Source: Diacronema lutheri (Eukaryota > Haptophyta > Pavlovophyceae > Pavlovales > Pavlovaceae). Taken from it: a stretch of 64,000 nt of DNA. This document shows, in pieces, positions 21,374-32,884 of this stretch. Within the stretch, counting starts at the first letter, position 1, and each line of letters opens with the position of its first letter. The translations under genes and the position numbers were made by a program. The notes beneath the pieces were generated by a model. It searched no databases. It saw only the letters and a program-made list of their open reading frames with translations, and was not told the DNA's origin. The stretch is from the NCBI GenBank assembly GCA_019448385.1, contig JAGTXO010000002.1, forward strand, positions 806,001-870,000, given 5' to 3'.

Positions 21374-24300
21374 ATGGCATCCTCGCTCTGGCTCGACGAG
21401 CGAAGAACGGCGCTCCGGGCGCACGTGGCGCAGCTCGTGAGCGCGCTCACGGGGCTCAACCCGGCATGCGAGAACTTTGCGATCGCCTCGACGTTCGCCG
21501 TCGACAATCTGCTCCACCACTCATTCCTCGACGACGCGCGCGCCGACGCGATGCTCACGGCTGCTGAGCGGCTCGGCTCGGTCGCCGAGCGCCTCGAGCA
21601 GCATTCACGGCTCGAGCGCGCGGCGGCCGTGCGCCAGAGCGCGCGCGCGCTACTTGTCTGCCCCGCCGGCCCGCAGCGCGTCGCCCTCGCCCATGCCGCC
21701 TCCACACTCTACGAGCTGAGCGACATGACGGCGATGCTGCTCCGCCGGCCGCTCGCGCGCGCGCCTGCCGCGCCGGCCGCGCTCGACGAGCGCGAAGAGG
21801 CCTGGTCGGGCACGGAGTCGGACGCGCGCTCTGAACATGCGCCTTCCGAATCCGCATCCGAAGCCTCGCAGCAGCTCTCCGACGCGAGCACTGACCAGCC
21901 GTCGCCCGCGCTGCTTGGCGGCGAGGCGGACGCAAGCAACGACGGCGCGCGCGCGCGCGCGGCGCGCGCGCTCCGCGCGCACACGGCCCATGGCACCGCG
22001 ACGGCCGTCGCTGTGGTGCGTGCGTCCGTCGTGCCGCTCCCCGACGCGCTCCGGTCCGAGCATGAGCGCTGGGCGCGCGCGACGGCGCGCGCGCGAGTCG
22101 ACCTCGTGCGCACGCTCACCGCCGCGCGCTCGGCGCGCGGGGGCGCGCAAGGCGAAGGCGAAGGCGAAGGCGAAGGTGAAGGCTGTGGCGAGCACGGCGG
22201 ATTCGACGGCACGGGTGCGGGCGAGGCCGCACCCGGCTGCGCGCTGGCTGCCTGCACCGCCAGCGCCGTGCGCGCGCTGCACGCGCGCGCCGAGCACCAA
22301 CTCGTGCGCGACGCGTTGGGTGCCCTGACGCACGCGCTCGGCGCCGCGCTTGCCGACGAAGCCGCCGCCGAGCGCGAGCGGCGCGCGCGCGAGGCAGGGC
22401 GGTCGAGCGCGCCGACCGGCGCGCGCGTGGCTGACGCCGGCGGCGCGATGCGCGTCGCGCTGCACGGGCTTGCGCTGCCCCTTGTGTCGACAGGGGCGCT
22501 CGACGCTGCGCTCGCGCCGCTGCTCGAGCTGCACGCGCGCGCGGTGCATGTACAGGCCTTCGTGCGGCACGCGCTGCGCGACGGTGGCACGGCGCCGCTC
22601 ACCGTGCGCGCATTCGCCGCACGGCTCGCCGCGAGCTTGTGCGGCCTCGAGCGCGACCTCGCGAGCGCGCAGCAGTATGACGGCGCGCGTGGCGGGCGCG
22701 CAGGCGAGCGGCCAGCCGCGCGCGCGCGCGCGGCCGTCAACGCGCAGCGCGCGGCACCCTCGGTGCTCACGCTTGCGGCGGGCGCGCGCTGGCGCGAGTG
22801 GCGGCTGCTGCTCTGTTGGACGTGCCGCGTGCTGCGCGCCATTGGCTTCAGCGTGGGCGCATCGGGCCGGCCGAGCCTGCGCGCGCCGCGCGCGCGCCGT
22901 GCGCGCCGCGCGCCGCCGCGCGCCACGCGCACCTTCGACGCGCGGCTTGACTCAGCTGCGAGTGCTGAGCGCGGCGCACAGGCAGTCGCCGCGCAGGCCG
23001 GCCGCGACGTCGCAAGCGAGAGTGAGGGCGAGAGTGAGGGCGACAGTGAGGGCGAGGGCGAGGGCGGCGACGGGCGCGGGCGCGCGCGCGCAGCGGTCGC
23101 GCGCGGCTGGAGCGAGGGCGCGGCCCTCGTGAGCTCGCTCCTCGACGCGCTCGGCGCGGAGGCGTCGGCGCTCGAAGCGTCGGCCGAGGGGCCGCTGCGA
23201 GACGCGGCGCTCTCGCTCCACGCGTGCGCGCTCGCGGCGTACGCGCGTGTGCTCGACGGCTGGCTTAGCCGAGGCGAGCTCGCCGACCCGCACGCCGAGC
23301 TGCTCGTCTACCGGAGCGCGCGCGCGCACGAGCTGAGCGGCCGCGCGCACTGGCAGTTGAGCTATGCCCTCCGTCCCGCCGCGTGCGCGCCACTGCTCTA
23401 TGCTCAGCTCGGCGCGCACGTCCTCGCCGCGGGCCGAGCGGCGCGCGCGCTCCGCCTGCTGCCCGCCGCCGCGCGCGCCGTGCCGGCGAGCGCGCCGCTC
23501 GGCGACACGCGCGAGACCGCGCCGACGGCGGCCGCGTTGGCCGCACGCGGAGACACGGCCTCAGCCGACGCCGACGCCGAGGCTGCGCGCCTGCAGGGCG
23601 AGAGCGATGCGGCGCTCGCGCGGCTTCGCGCGCTCACCGCCACGCGTGCGGCGCCACGCGGCAGCGAGCGCAGCTCGGTGCCGGCGCGCGCCGGCGGCGA
23701 ACCGCTCACAGGCGTGCGCACGCCACCGGCGGACGAGCACTCGCCCGAGCCGCTCGCGCACGTCGCAAGGGGCTCGAGCGGCGGCGAGGCCCAGCCGTCC
23801 AGCGCCGCGCTTGACGGCACGCCGCACGCGCCGCCGATGCGTTCGGTGCCTCGCCTCGAGCAGCTCGCCGCAGAGTCGGCGCGGATGCGGCGCTCGCTCG
23901 ACGCGCGCGCGCTCGCGTACGACGCCGAGCCACTCGTCCGGCCGCGCCGGCAGCACCGCAGTCCGGCGGGCGGTCTGTGCGACGCGCGCGCACGCGACGC
24001 GCGCGCGCTCGCGCCGGCCGCGCCGCGCCCTGGGCAGGACGCCGCCAGCTCGCGCGGCGCTGCGGCGCCCGCCGCTCGCGGCGGCCTTGGCGCGCGGCGC
24101 GCCGCGGCGAGCGCCTCGCGTGCGGCTGCGCTGCGCCTCGCGCTCCGCCAGCTCGCGGACGCGCGCGGCGTGCAGCTCGTCCGGCTGCTCTGCTCGCGCT
24201 TCGGCATGGCGGAGTGCACGTTGCGGCTGCACGACGTCGCGCTCGCGCGACATGTCGATCTGCTCAGCCCGCTCATCCCGGCCGCGACCAAGCTGTACCT

Positions 24301-25201
24301 CGCGCACGCGCTGCGCGCCGGCGGCGCGCGTGCCAGCGCGCCCGCGCCAGCCGATGTCGACACGCGCATGCTGCTTGACCTGCCGCCAGCGGCCACGTGC
24401 ATGGCGGTGGGCAGCCTGCCCGTCATGGTGACCGTCCCGGCGCCCGCCGAGCCGACGGCCGACGCGCCCGCGCGCGACGTCAACCTCGGCCTGAGCGTCG
24501 GCTGGCCTGCCAACATGCTTGTTGACGACGGCGCGTTGGTGCGTTACTCGCGCGTTACGGCGCTGCTCCTTCGGCTGCAGTGCGCGCGCCACGCGCTCGC
24601 CGCGCCCGGCGCGTTTGCCGGCACGGCCGATGCGCGCGTTCGCATCCCGCTCGATCTGCCCGAGCGTGCCGTCCAGCTGCTGCGCTGGCGCCTCGCGCAC
24701 GCCCTCGCGGCGCTGCACGCGCACCTCGCCACGACGATTGTGGGCACCCTGCACGACCGCTTTGAGGCGGACATTGCCGAGGCCTCGTCGCTCGACCAGC
24801 TGCTCGGTGCGGCGCGTAACGCGTAACGCGCAACGCGCACGCACGCGCCACGCTGCGCGCCGCACGCCTCACGCGCGCGCGCGCGCGCGCGCGCGCGCGC
24901 AGCGTTGCACGAGGCGTTCCTGACGAACGTCGAATGCGGATGCTTCTTGCACGCGCGCGCCACGCGCGTGCTCGACGCGCTCGTGAGCATCGTGCACATG
25001 GCGCTGCAGCTTCGTGCGCTCGTCGACGGCCGCGTGCGGATGAGCGTGCGCGCCCTGGACGAGTGCTTCGATGCGTGCCTCTCTTTCTTGCTTCGCGTGC
25101 TGCACGAGCTTGCGCGCAGCGATGCGAACTCGTCCCAGCCTGCCATGCTGCTGTTGGCCCTCGACTTCAACGGTCTCTATGCGACGGATATGTTCGTCTG
25201 A
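21374..25201 (+). CDS. Gamma-tubulin complex component (GCP5/GCP6-like)
   Basis: Join 21374..24806, 24903..25201 (1243 aa; phase-1 GT-AG intron of 96 nt whose 3' part is a pure GC dinucleotide run). The C-terminal third has the GCP fold signatures: VGWPANMLVDDGALVRYSRV (family W-P-x-N-x-x-x), LLLRLQCARHAL, LLRWRLAHALAALHAHL, then SSLDQLLALHEAFL (family S-x-D-x-L-x-x-x-H-x-x-F-L) and repeated helices to the end. The N-terminal part (FAVDNLLHHSF) fits the GRIP1 region. A long Ala/Arg-rich, low-complexity middle resembles the insertions of GCP5/GCP6. These proteins cap gamma-tubulin rings that nucleate microtubules. An in-frame ATG at 21290 is a possible earlier start; 21374 has the better context (G at -3 and +4). 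Confidence 0.72.
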
Positions 25202-25220
25202 TGAGAGGAGCGCGCATCGC

Positions 25221-26096
25221 TCACGTCTGCCTGATCGCCCCACCCGCGGCCTTACGTGGCACAATCTCAATCGTGGCCGAGCTCTTGAGCCCATATTTCC
25301 CCGCGGCAGAGTGCCGCTTGCCACCGCCGAGCCCGCCCTCGTGCGCGGGCAGCTCCTCGAGCGACTCTCGGGAAGGGAGCACGACCATTCCGGCGACGAT
25401 ACGCTGCATGTGCGTGAGCGAGCGCGGCGCGGAGTAGCGCCGGCGTCGAGCCGCAGGCTCGCTATGCTGGTTGACCGCATGAATCATGTCCATCAACGCG
25501 AAGTAGTACTTGATGAAGACTTTGGCCGGCACGATCACCTTGAAGCGGATTGCTTCGCAGAATGACGCCTCTGCGACGATCAGGCGGTGCAGGTTGATGC
25601 GATCGCCGCAGACTGTGTCGCAAAAGTCACCGACGAAGGTCGCCTCGTCGAACCAGCACTTGCACGCGATCCCCACCGCCACGGCGAACAGCGGCCGCAC
25701 CGTCGTCGCGCGCACGAGCCCATTGCCGACCGCGTTGATCAGCCGCTCGATGAGCACGAGCGACATGATGAGGAGCTCGGGCTCAAGCCGCATATTGTTA
25801 TACACGACGACGATGAACTCCTTAAGCTTCTTCACGATCAGCGGCGGGGGCACGCCCTTGCCCAACTTTGCCCAAAACGGGTCGTCGTCCACGAGGAGCC
25901 AGCCCGCCTCGTTCACGAGCGGCGCAAAAGCGTTGCCCGCGCCTGCGTGCGGCGCCTGGTGGAACGCGACGACGTGCGCGTACAGTGCGTACGCCACGCC
26001 GTTGATCAGCATGTCTGGGTGCAACCGCCCCAGCGTGATCGCCGGCTCGACATCGGCACGTTCCGCGCCGACTGCATCCCGGACGCCATGCTCCAT
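25221..26096 (-). CDS. Cyclin-domain protein (PHO80/P-type-like)
   Basis: Single exon, 291 aa, 19 bp from the convergent gamma-tubulin complex gene. A cyclin box spans about residues 85-190: PPLIVKKLKEFIVVVYNN, ELLIMSLVLIERLI, TTVRPLFAVAVGIACKCWFD and LIVAEASFCEAIRFKV. The order ERLI (family D-R-x-x), then the TTVRPLF helix and the K-C-W-F-D-E turn, is that of a single cyclin fold like those of PHO80/CYCP cyclins; the CDK partner is unknown. The tail is basic and Gly-rich. The start at 26096 is the first ATG in frame; the open frame extends to a GTG at 26120. An upstream spliced exon cannot be excluded. Confidence 0.65.
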   Translation of the reverse strand: MEHGVRDAVGAERADVEPAITLGRLHPDMLINGVAYALYAHVVAFHQAPHAGAGNAFAPLVNEAGWLLVDDDPFWAKLGKGVPPPLIVKKLKEFIVVVYNNMRLEPELLIMSLVLIERLINAVGNGLVRATTVRPLFAVAVGIACKCWFDEATFVGDFCDTVCGDRINLHRLIVAEASFCEAIRFKVIVPAKVFIKYYFALMDMIHAVNQHSEPAARRRRYSAPRSLTHMQRIVAGMVVLPSRESLEELPAHEGGLGGGKRHSAAGKYGLKSSATIEIVPRKAAGGAIRQT

Positions 26097-26351
26097 CCGC
26101 CGCGTATCCGAGGTCACCACGATTCATCTCAGTTTGGCAAGCAACCAGCACAAGTCACGAGGCCAGTACTCAAGGGCCGAGGCGCGACCTCGCGCAGCAC
26201 CACTTTGCGCTGCACAGCACGTTTGACAGCTGGCGCTGGCGCGCTGGCGCGCATCGCCGCCCCTGGCGAATCGCTGGCCAGCGCATCCGCCGTGTGGGCT
26301 TCGGGCGCCGTGGCCCGTGAGTGAACCACGGGCAACTACCTCGCGCGTTTG
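26097..26351. promoter_or_regulatory. Divergent spacer, cyclin / CLC gene
   Basis: 255 bp between start codons. No recognisable motif and no supported gene. Confidence 0.3.
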
Positions 26352-27944
26352 ATGACTGGAGTGCCGAGTGCCGCGCCCAGCATGGCGGCGATGCGCGCGC
26401 TCGTGTTCGTCATCAGCGTCTCCACGGCCACGTCCGCCCTCAGGCCGGCGCGCGCGCACGGCTCGGCGTGCGGCCGCTTAAGAATCGCCGCTGCCGGTGG
26501 CGCGCGCGCGCGCATGCTCCTCCCACGGCCCGCGCTCGACGGTGAGGGCGCTCCGGCCGGCGCCGAGCTCGTCAGCCTTGCGGCCGCGACAGGCTGCGGC
26601 ACGGCCGTGCTCGTCGTCGCGTTCAAGCGGGCGGTGCTCGAGTGTAGCACGCTGCTACACGGGCCGCTGCTCCCCGACGGTCCCGCCTTGCCCTTCTGGG
26701 CGCTTCCCGTGCTTGGCGGCTGCGCGGTCGCCGCGCTGCGCACGAGCACGCCCGCGTCTGTCTTCGAGTCGAGCCTCGGGCGGAACGTGCAGGCCGCCAC
26801 CGACGGCGCGCCGGTCGACGTGGGCGCGGCGGTGGTACGCAGTCTCGCATCGGTCCTCACGCTTGGCTCGGGTTGCTCGCTTGGTCCCGAGGGCCCTGCC
26901 GTCGAGCTCGGCGCGACGGTCTCGCGGTTAAGCGCAGCGCTCGTGCGAGAGTTGACAAGTGCACAGCGGCGCACGCTCGCGTGCTCGGGAGCGGCGGCGG
27001 GGGTCGCGGCCGGCTTCAACGCGCCGCTCGCCGCAATCGCCTTTGCGTACGAGGTCGCCAGCGCGCGCCGCTCGGCGGTGCGCGCCGCGCGCGCGGCCGA
27101 CACGTTGCCAGCCGCGCCGGGTGGCACGCCACCAAAGTTTGTCCCGCTGCTGCCCGTGTGCGTCGCCTCGCTCACATCGGCGGCGGTCGCGCGCGCGCTG
27201 CTCTCAAACGAGCTCTCCTTCGCCGCCGCGCTCCCCGTGGGCGACGGCAACGGCGCGTCGCTCGCCGAGCTGCCCACCTACCTGCTCCTCGGCTGCTTCT
27301 GCGGCGGCGGCGCGACGGCCTTCCGCGCGGCGCTCGCCGGCGCGCGCGGCGCGTTTCGCGAGCGCATTGCGCCGGTGCTCGCGTCGGCGCTGCACCCGCT
27401 GCTCGGCGGCGCCGCGTGTGGCGCCATCTCAGCATGCGTGCCGCAGGTGCAGTTCTCGTCGTATGAAACGCTCGACATGCTCGTCTCGAGCTGGGCGCAG
27501 CTCGCGTCGCCCGCTGACCCGCTGCTGCTCTACGCGGCCAAGGTGGCGGCCACGTCGGTGTGCCTCGGCTCGGGCCTGGTGGGAGGGCTCTTCGCGCCTT
27601 CGCTCTTCCTCGGCGCGGCGCTCGGCGCCGCCTTCTCGCAGGCGGCCGCTGGCATCTCGCTGCTGCTAGGCGTGCCTGAGGCGCTGCCAGCCGAGCTCAT
27701 TTTGACAGGCGCGGCGTCCGTGCTCGGCGCGGTGCTGTCGTCGCCGCTCACAAGCGCGCTGCTCGTCTTTGACTTGACGCACAACGCGCGGCTGCTTCTC
27801 CCAAGCCTGCTCGCAGCCACAATCGCTAGCGCGCTCACCGACGAGCTCGCGCCCGAGAGCGGCCAGGCGGCGCTGCCGCTGGCGGGCGATCGGCAGCCAC
27901 CGGCCGTTGACGGGCTCGCGCCCACGGCCAAGCGGCCCCGGTGA
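26352..27944 (+). CDS. CLC-type chloride channel/transporter, probably organellar
   Basis: Single exon, 530 aa. It shows the three CLC ion-path motifs: GSGCSLGPEGPAVELGA (GSGIP and GK/R-E-G-P equivalents), AGFNAPLAAIAFAYEV, and GSGLVGGLFAPSLFLGAALG (G-x-F-x-P). The gating-glutamate position reads GPEGP. About ten hydrophobic helices follow, and no CBS domains are present after the last helix, as in plant CLC-e/f and bacterial types. The N-terminus (MRALVFVISVSTATSA, then an Arg/Ala-rich stretch) looks like a signal plus transit region, so a plastid membrane is plausible. It may equilibrate chloride or nitrate. The convergent neighbour is SGT1. Confidence 0.87.
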   Translation: MTGVPSAAPSMAAMRALVFVISVSTATSALRPARAHGSACGRLRIAAAGGARARMLLPRPALDGEGAPAGAELVSLAAATGCGTAVLVVAFKRAVLECSTLLHGPLLPDGPALPFWALPVLGGCAVAALRTSTPASVFESSLGRNVQAATDGAPVDVGAAVVRSLASVLTLGSGCSLGPEGPAVELGATVSRLSAALVRELTSAQRRTLACSGAAAGVAAGFNAPLAAIAFAYEVASARRSAVRAARAADTLPAAPGGTPPKFVPLLPVCVASLTSAAVARALLSNELSFAAALPVGDGNGASLAELPTYLLLGCFCGGGATAFRAALAGARGAFRERIAPVLASALHPLLGGAACGAISACVPQVQFSSYETLDMLVSSWAQLASPADPLLLYAAKVAATSVCLGSGLVGGLFAPSLFLGAALGAAFSQAAAGISLLLGVPEALPAELILTGAASVLGAVLSSPLTSALLVFDLTHNARLLLPSLLAATIASALTDELAPESGQAALPLAGDRQPPAVDGLAPTAKRPR

Positions 27945-28004
27945 CGACGGGCGGATGAGCAGGAGACCCAAATTGTCTTGTCTTAGTGTTGCTCAGGTCG
28001 CTGG

Positions 28005-29235
28005 TCAGCCCCACTTCTTCCACTCCTGCCCGGCGGGGGCGGTGCGCTCTTTCTCGTAGTCCTTGGTGCCAACCTCGCCCCAATTTGTCGAGAGCACGGT
28101 GCCGCCTGATGTCTGGAAGGACTTGTTCATCGCGCGGCGCGTGTCCTCGTCGGAGCGCGCGTAAATGTCTCGGAAGAGCTTCTGCAGCGCCTCGTCGCCC
28201 TCGAGCTTGGTCTCCTCCTCCTCGCGCTTCACCTCGTGCTCAACCTTGTCCCAGTCGGTCTTCTTCGGGCGTGAGGTCGGGTAGGCTGGACGCGTGGCCG
28301 CATCGTCCGGCGCCGGCGTCGACGGGCCGGCCTGCGCTGACGGCGGGAGAAAGGTCGTGAGCCCGCCCTCGCCGCTGCCCTCGAGCGAGTCCCACTTGGC
28401 GGCGACCGCCTTCTTGAGCTTGATCTCAATCTTGGCCGGGCCCACCTCGTGCGAGCACTCGGTCGGCACGATCTGCGCGAAGAGGCTGAGGTGTAACTGA
28501 TATTCCGCGCTACCGCCGGGCAGCTTGACCGCGACCGCGAGCTCAGCCTGCTCGTACACGACGCTCACCGCGTCCGCGCTCGCGCCGCGGATGAGGACGC
28601 TGACGACGACGTGCGTGAGCGTCTGGTAAAACTCGTGCCGCACCCGGCTGGCATCGGTCGTCGCGGGCAGCGGCTCGGCGGCCAGGCGCGGCGCGGCTGG
28701 AGGCGGCGCCATCGCCGCAGCGGCCGTTGGTTGGCGCGCCGGCACGGCGGTGGCGGCGACGGGCGCAAGCGCAAGCACGGCGCCAGAAAGCTCGGCCTGG
28801 ACGTGGTCGCGCGCGCGCGCGGATGGCGGCACAACGTCAGGCGCGCGCGCGCAGGATCCGCACCAGGCGCTCTGCGCGCACCTCGCACTTGCGGAGCCAG
28901 CGGCGCGCGACGATTGAGTCTGGCGCCAGCTCAAGCGCCCGTTTGAACGCGAGGCTCGCCGTGTCGTACTCATCTGTGCTAAAGAGCGCCTCGCCCTTGA
29001 GCAAGTAGCCCTTGAAGTCGGGCGCGAGCTTGAGGCTCTTGCTCACGTCCGCCACCGCGTCAATGTGGTTGCCCAGGCGCATCTGCGCGATGGCGCGCTT
29101 CGAGAAGTATGTTGCATTATTTGGATCCGCCTCGAGCGCGCGGCCGTACGCCACCACCGATGCCTCGTATTCGCCGTCGACGAAGAGGGCGTTCGCCTCG
29201 TGGTAGGCCGACGCGCCCGACGCACAGGTGGCCAT
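28005..29235 (-). CDS. SGT1: SGT1 co-chaperone (TPR-CS-SGS)
   Basis: Complement of join 28005..28796, 28882..29235 (381 aa; phase-0 GT-AG intron of 85 nt). Exon 1 encodes three TPR units (EANALFVDGEYEASVVAYG, ATYFSKRAIAQMRLGN, YDTASLAFKRALELAP). Exon 2 has an Ala/Pro linker, a CS domain (HEFYQTLTHVVVSVLIRG to AVAAKWDSLEG) and the C-terminal SGS domain (DWDKVEHEVKREEEE, FQTSGGTVLSTNWGEVG, ending in KKWG). SGT1 bridges HSP90 to SCF ubiquitin ligases, kinetochore assembly and NLR-type receptors. The start at 29235 places the TPR directly at the N-terminus as in other SGT1s; an in-frame ATG at 29325 would add 30 residues and overlap the epsin start codon. Confidence 0.93.
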
Positions 29236-29323
29236 GTCGTCTCGAGTGCCGCTGCTTTTCAAAGCGGCCGGCGCCCTGTGAACAAGAGGCGCACTTCTTC
29301 TTCGGGGGGCCGCCGATACCACC
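29236..29323. promoter_or_regulatory. Divergent promoter region, SGT1 / epsin
   Basis: 88 bp between start codons. Around 29323-29326 the string ccatga contains an ATG on both strands in reverse orientation: the epsin start, and an alternative in-frame SGT1 start. No core promoter motif is obvious. Confidence 0.35.
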
Positions 29324-31519
29324 ATGAGCTTCTTCGTGCGCAGCGCGGGCGCGCGCGGACGACATGGGTGCCGCTGGTGAGCGAGACCTCACACCGGGTT
29401 GGCACGCCCGGCACGCCGCCCCTGCCATCCCGCTGCGTAGGACTCATTCGATGTCGACGCGCTCAAGAAGACGGCCGCATCTGCGCTGTGCGTCTGCGCG
29501 CGCGCGCGCGTTGGTCTGCCTTGCCATTGGGCCCCCGCTCCTCCCGGTCGCGCGCTGATGCCCGGCGCGGTGGCGCGCGCCCTTGGCGCCGCGCAGCAAT
29601 AAGCTTGCTGGTTCCGAGATTGAGCGCAAGGTCGCCGAGGCCACGTGCAACAAGCCGTGGGGAGCTTCGACGACGATGCTGCAGGAGATAGCGCAGCTCA
29701 CCTTCGACTAGTGCGAGCACCGTGTCCACGCGGGCGCCAGTGCGCGAGGGCGGTGCTGCGGGTGTGCGACGGCTATTGGCGCACAGCTGGCGCGCGAGGC
29801 ACTTCTCAGCGGCTCGCGCTTTTCGCGCGGCGCGCCGGCCAATGCGTCCCCGCGCTCCGGCGCCGCGCGCCCGCGCCGCGCGCAATTGCCTTGCGCAGCA
29901 CGCAGTTCCAGGAGATCATGGCGTGCACTTGGCGCCGTATCAACGAGAGTGGCAAGAACTGGCGTGTCGTGTACAAGGTGCGTGCGCTCGCAGTGGTGTC
30001 GCGGGAATCGGCGCCATGGGGATGCGTGTGGTGTGACACACGCACCGCCGCCGGCGGCGCGCACCGAAGACGGCGGTGGGCCCACGTGCGCAGCTGTGGT
30101 GGCGTAGCGACCGTGCACGGCGCCGTCGGTGCCATCCGCACGCTAGCCGGGAGCTCGGACCGGCTTGCCACCCGACCGCGCTCGCGCGGCGCGGGGGACG
30201 TGGCGCTCAGGCGGAGCGCGTGTGCGCTGCACGCCCGGCTGGCGCAGCCGCGCGCCTGCGCCGTACGTGGCCATGTCCGCGCCGCCCCGCCGCGCGGCCG
30301 ACGCGTGCCTCTCCCTCCGTCCACGCCACGTACCTCGAGTGCAGGCACTTAGCCTGCTCGACTACCTCGTGCGTAACGGCTCTGAGCGCGTGATTGATGA
30401 TGCGCGCGACCACGTCTACCAGATCCGCACACTGAACGATTTTCAGTTCACCGAGCCCGGCACCGGGGTCGATCACGGCATCAACGGTGCGAGCGGCGGA
30501 CGCCGCGCCGAGCGGCAGGCATCGCGCGGCGTGCGCGGCCGCCTCGCCCTCGTCCCTACCGCCCGCCCGCCCGCGACCCCCTTCCTCCCCGCCGACCGGC
30601 AGCTCGCCCATGCGTCACCCTTGGCGCGCTCTCCGCCCTCTGCGCGCGCAGTGCGAGAGAAGTCGCGGCAGCTGTGCGAGCTCTTGAATGACGACGCGAA
30701 GATCAAGGCGGAGCGCGAGAAGGCCAAGAAGAACCGCGGCAAGTTTCAGGGCGTCTCATCGGAGGAGAGCGGCTTTGGAGGGAACAAGTATGGCGGCTTC
30801 TCATCTGACGATTACCAGCGCGGCGGGAACGGCAGCGGAGGTGGAGGCGGTGGCGGTGGTGGTGGTGGTGGCTATGACGGCGGTGGCGGTGGTGGTGGTG
30901 GCTATTCCGACCGGCAGGGGCGGCGTGAGGATCTGTACGCGCACGGGCGGGAGCGGAGCGACTCGTTCAACAATGGAGGCGGCGCGGGCGGCGCGTATCG
31001 CGATGACGACGACCGAGCGCCGCCGCCTGCCGTCACCGCGTTCAACCCGGCGGCGACCGACGGCAAGATCAAGATCAACCTGCCGGGGCGCGAGAGCTCG
31101 CGCACGCCGATCACCAGCCAGTTCCAGGCGGCGCCACCGCCCGTGCAGGCGAGCGGCGATACGGACCTTCTTGGCGGCATTGGAGGAGGCGGCGGCGGCG
31201 GCTTTGGCGATTTTGGCGGCGCGCCCGCGCTGAGCAGCGCGCAGGGCGGCGGCGGGTGGAACGCCTTTGACGGTGGCGCGCAGCAGCAGCAGATGCCGCA
31301 GCAGATGCCGCAGATGTCGCCGCAGATGCCGCAGCAGATGCCGCAGCAGATGCCGCAGCAGATGCCGCAGCAGATGCCGCAGCAGATGCCGCAGATGTCG
31401 CAGCCCGCGCCCTTTGACGCGTTCGGCTCCGCTTCGCCCGCGCCGCAGATGGCGCAGCACATGCCGCAGCAGATGGGCGGAGGGGGCGCCAGCTTCTTTG
31501 GAGGCCAGGGCGCGATGGC

Positions 31520-31566
<47 letters not shown>

Positions 31567-32785
31567 TGATGGTGGGCGGCTTTGGTGACTTCAGCGCGGC
31601 CCCCGCGCCGCCCAACGGCGGCGGCTTCGGCGACTTCAGCAGCGCGCCCGCGCCGTCGGGTGGGTTTGGCAGCTTTGAGACAGCCGCGTTCCAGCAGGCG
31701 GAGCCGCCCAAGCCCGACCCGAAGGCCGCGCCCAAGCAATCTTCGCTCGCAGACCTTGCTTCCGGCCTCGTGAACCTTGGCGATATCACCAAATCGAGCG
31801 ATGCGAACAAGCCGGCGCCCACCGCAGCCAAGAAGGCACCGATGAAGGCGATGGGTGCGGCCGGCGGTGGCGCTGGCGGGATGGCGGGCATGACCTCGTC
31901 CATGGGCGGCATGGCAATCGGCGGCGCGATGGGCGGCGGAATGGGCGGCGCGATGGGCGGCGGCGCGATGGGCGGCGCGATGGGCGGCGCGATGGGCATG
32001 CCTGGTGCGCGCTGCATGATCGTGCAAGATCGGTTGTCCTGCCGGTCTCTCGCGCGCCCGGCATGGCGCTGCCCGCGGCGCGAGCGCCGCGAACCAGCCG
32101 AACGCTCACGTCTCGAGGTCCACCCCTGATCGCGCGTCACGCGAGCAGGTGGCTACGGCATGCAGGGGCCAGGGCAGATGCAGGGCATGGGCGGCATGCA
32201 GCCAAACATGGGAGCGCACGGAGGTATGCGCGGCCTGTGCCCGCCAGCGCTCGAGTGCTGCGCGCCGCGCGCCACACACGCCGCGAGCGAGCGCTCACCT
32301 CACTTGTGCGAGTGCACGTGCCCTGCGCTGCGCTGTCCATGCCGACGCAGGGATGCACGGCGGGATGCAGGGGCCGTACGGCGGCATGTCTGGCCAGATG
32401 GGCGGCATGGGCGGCATGCAAGGTGCGTGCATCCACCTGCCATCTCGCGCGAGATCTAGCGCGCGCACAGTTTGGGCGCGTCGGCTCACAACGCCGCCGC
32501 GCGCCGCCTTGCGCCGCCTTTCTCGCCGCGCAGGCGGCATGGGCCAGATGGGCGGCATGGGCGGCCAGATGGGCGGCATGGGCGGCCAGATGAGCGGCAT
32601 GGGTGGCCAGATGGGCGGTGCGCGCAAAGTTCGCGCCGTGGCGGGCGCCGGCGCCCCGCGCAGCGCGCCGTAGCCGTGTTGACCCCGTGCCACGCGCCCG
32701 CGCCCCCGTTGCGGCAGGGATGGGAGGCATGGGTGGCATGCCACAGCAAGGCGGCATGGGCCAGCCCTTTGGCGGCATGCGCTGA
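29324..32785 (+). CDS. Epsin-type ENTH clathrin adaptor with Gln-, Gly- and Met-rich tail
   Basis: Join 29324..29335, 29441..29487, 29597..29710, 29899..29977, 30345..30486, 30652..32004, 32149..32223, 32351..32422, 32534..32617, 32718..32785 (681 aa, all in phase). Exons 2-6 rebuild an ENTH domain: LNKLAGSEIERKVAEATCNK, PWGASTTMLQEIAQLTFDY, FQEIMACTWRRINESGKNW, LSLLDYLVRNGSERVIDDAR, VREKSRQLCELLNDD. It binds phosphoinositides and bends membrane. The tail has three GFGDF motifs, the type recognised by gamma-adaptin/GGA ear domains, which favours an epsinR/Ent3-like role at trans-Golgi or endosomes; NPF motifs are absent. It also has repeated MPQQ units, a 15-Gln run and a C-terminal series of GMGGQM repeats. 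The 12-nt first exon (MSFF) is the least certain part. Confidence 0.87.
31521..31565 (+). repeat. (CAG)15 microsatellite in epsin
   Basis: Fifteen uninterrupted CAG codons between Met-Ala and Met-Met in the epsin tail. A second low-complexity tract upstream (about 31280-31400) repeats CAG CAG ATG CCG as MPQQ units. Confidence 0.95.
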
Positions 32786-32884
32786 ACGTGGGCGTGGCCT
32801 TCCGCACAATGTGCCAGTCGCACACTCAGAAATTTTTGAGTCGATGCGCCGCCTTTTGATCGCAAGGAGAGGTCGCCTGGTTCG

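Noticed and set aside
21228-21705. Upstream extension of the WNK reading frame to 21705
   Set aside because: It overlaps the gamma-tubulin complex gene on the other strand, starts without a good ATG context, and the kinase has a better short first exon at 21228.
16384-21705. A single 1773-residue protein covering the whole minus strand here
   Set aside because: It is open only because introns of 420 and 114 nt are stop-free multiples of three; it lacks the glycine-rich loop, which lies in another frame and is recovered by splicing.
24866-24902. (GC)n run as a special regulatory repeat
   Set aside because: It is the 3' part of an ordinary intron in the gamma-tubulin complex gene, and such dinucleotide runs are expected at this GC content.
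30801-32140. His/Leu-rich and Cys-rich minus-strand ORFs
   Set aside because: They are antisense to the Gly/Met/Gln-rich epsin tail, which has ENTH domain exons upstream in phase.
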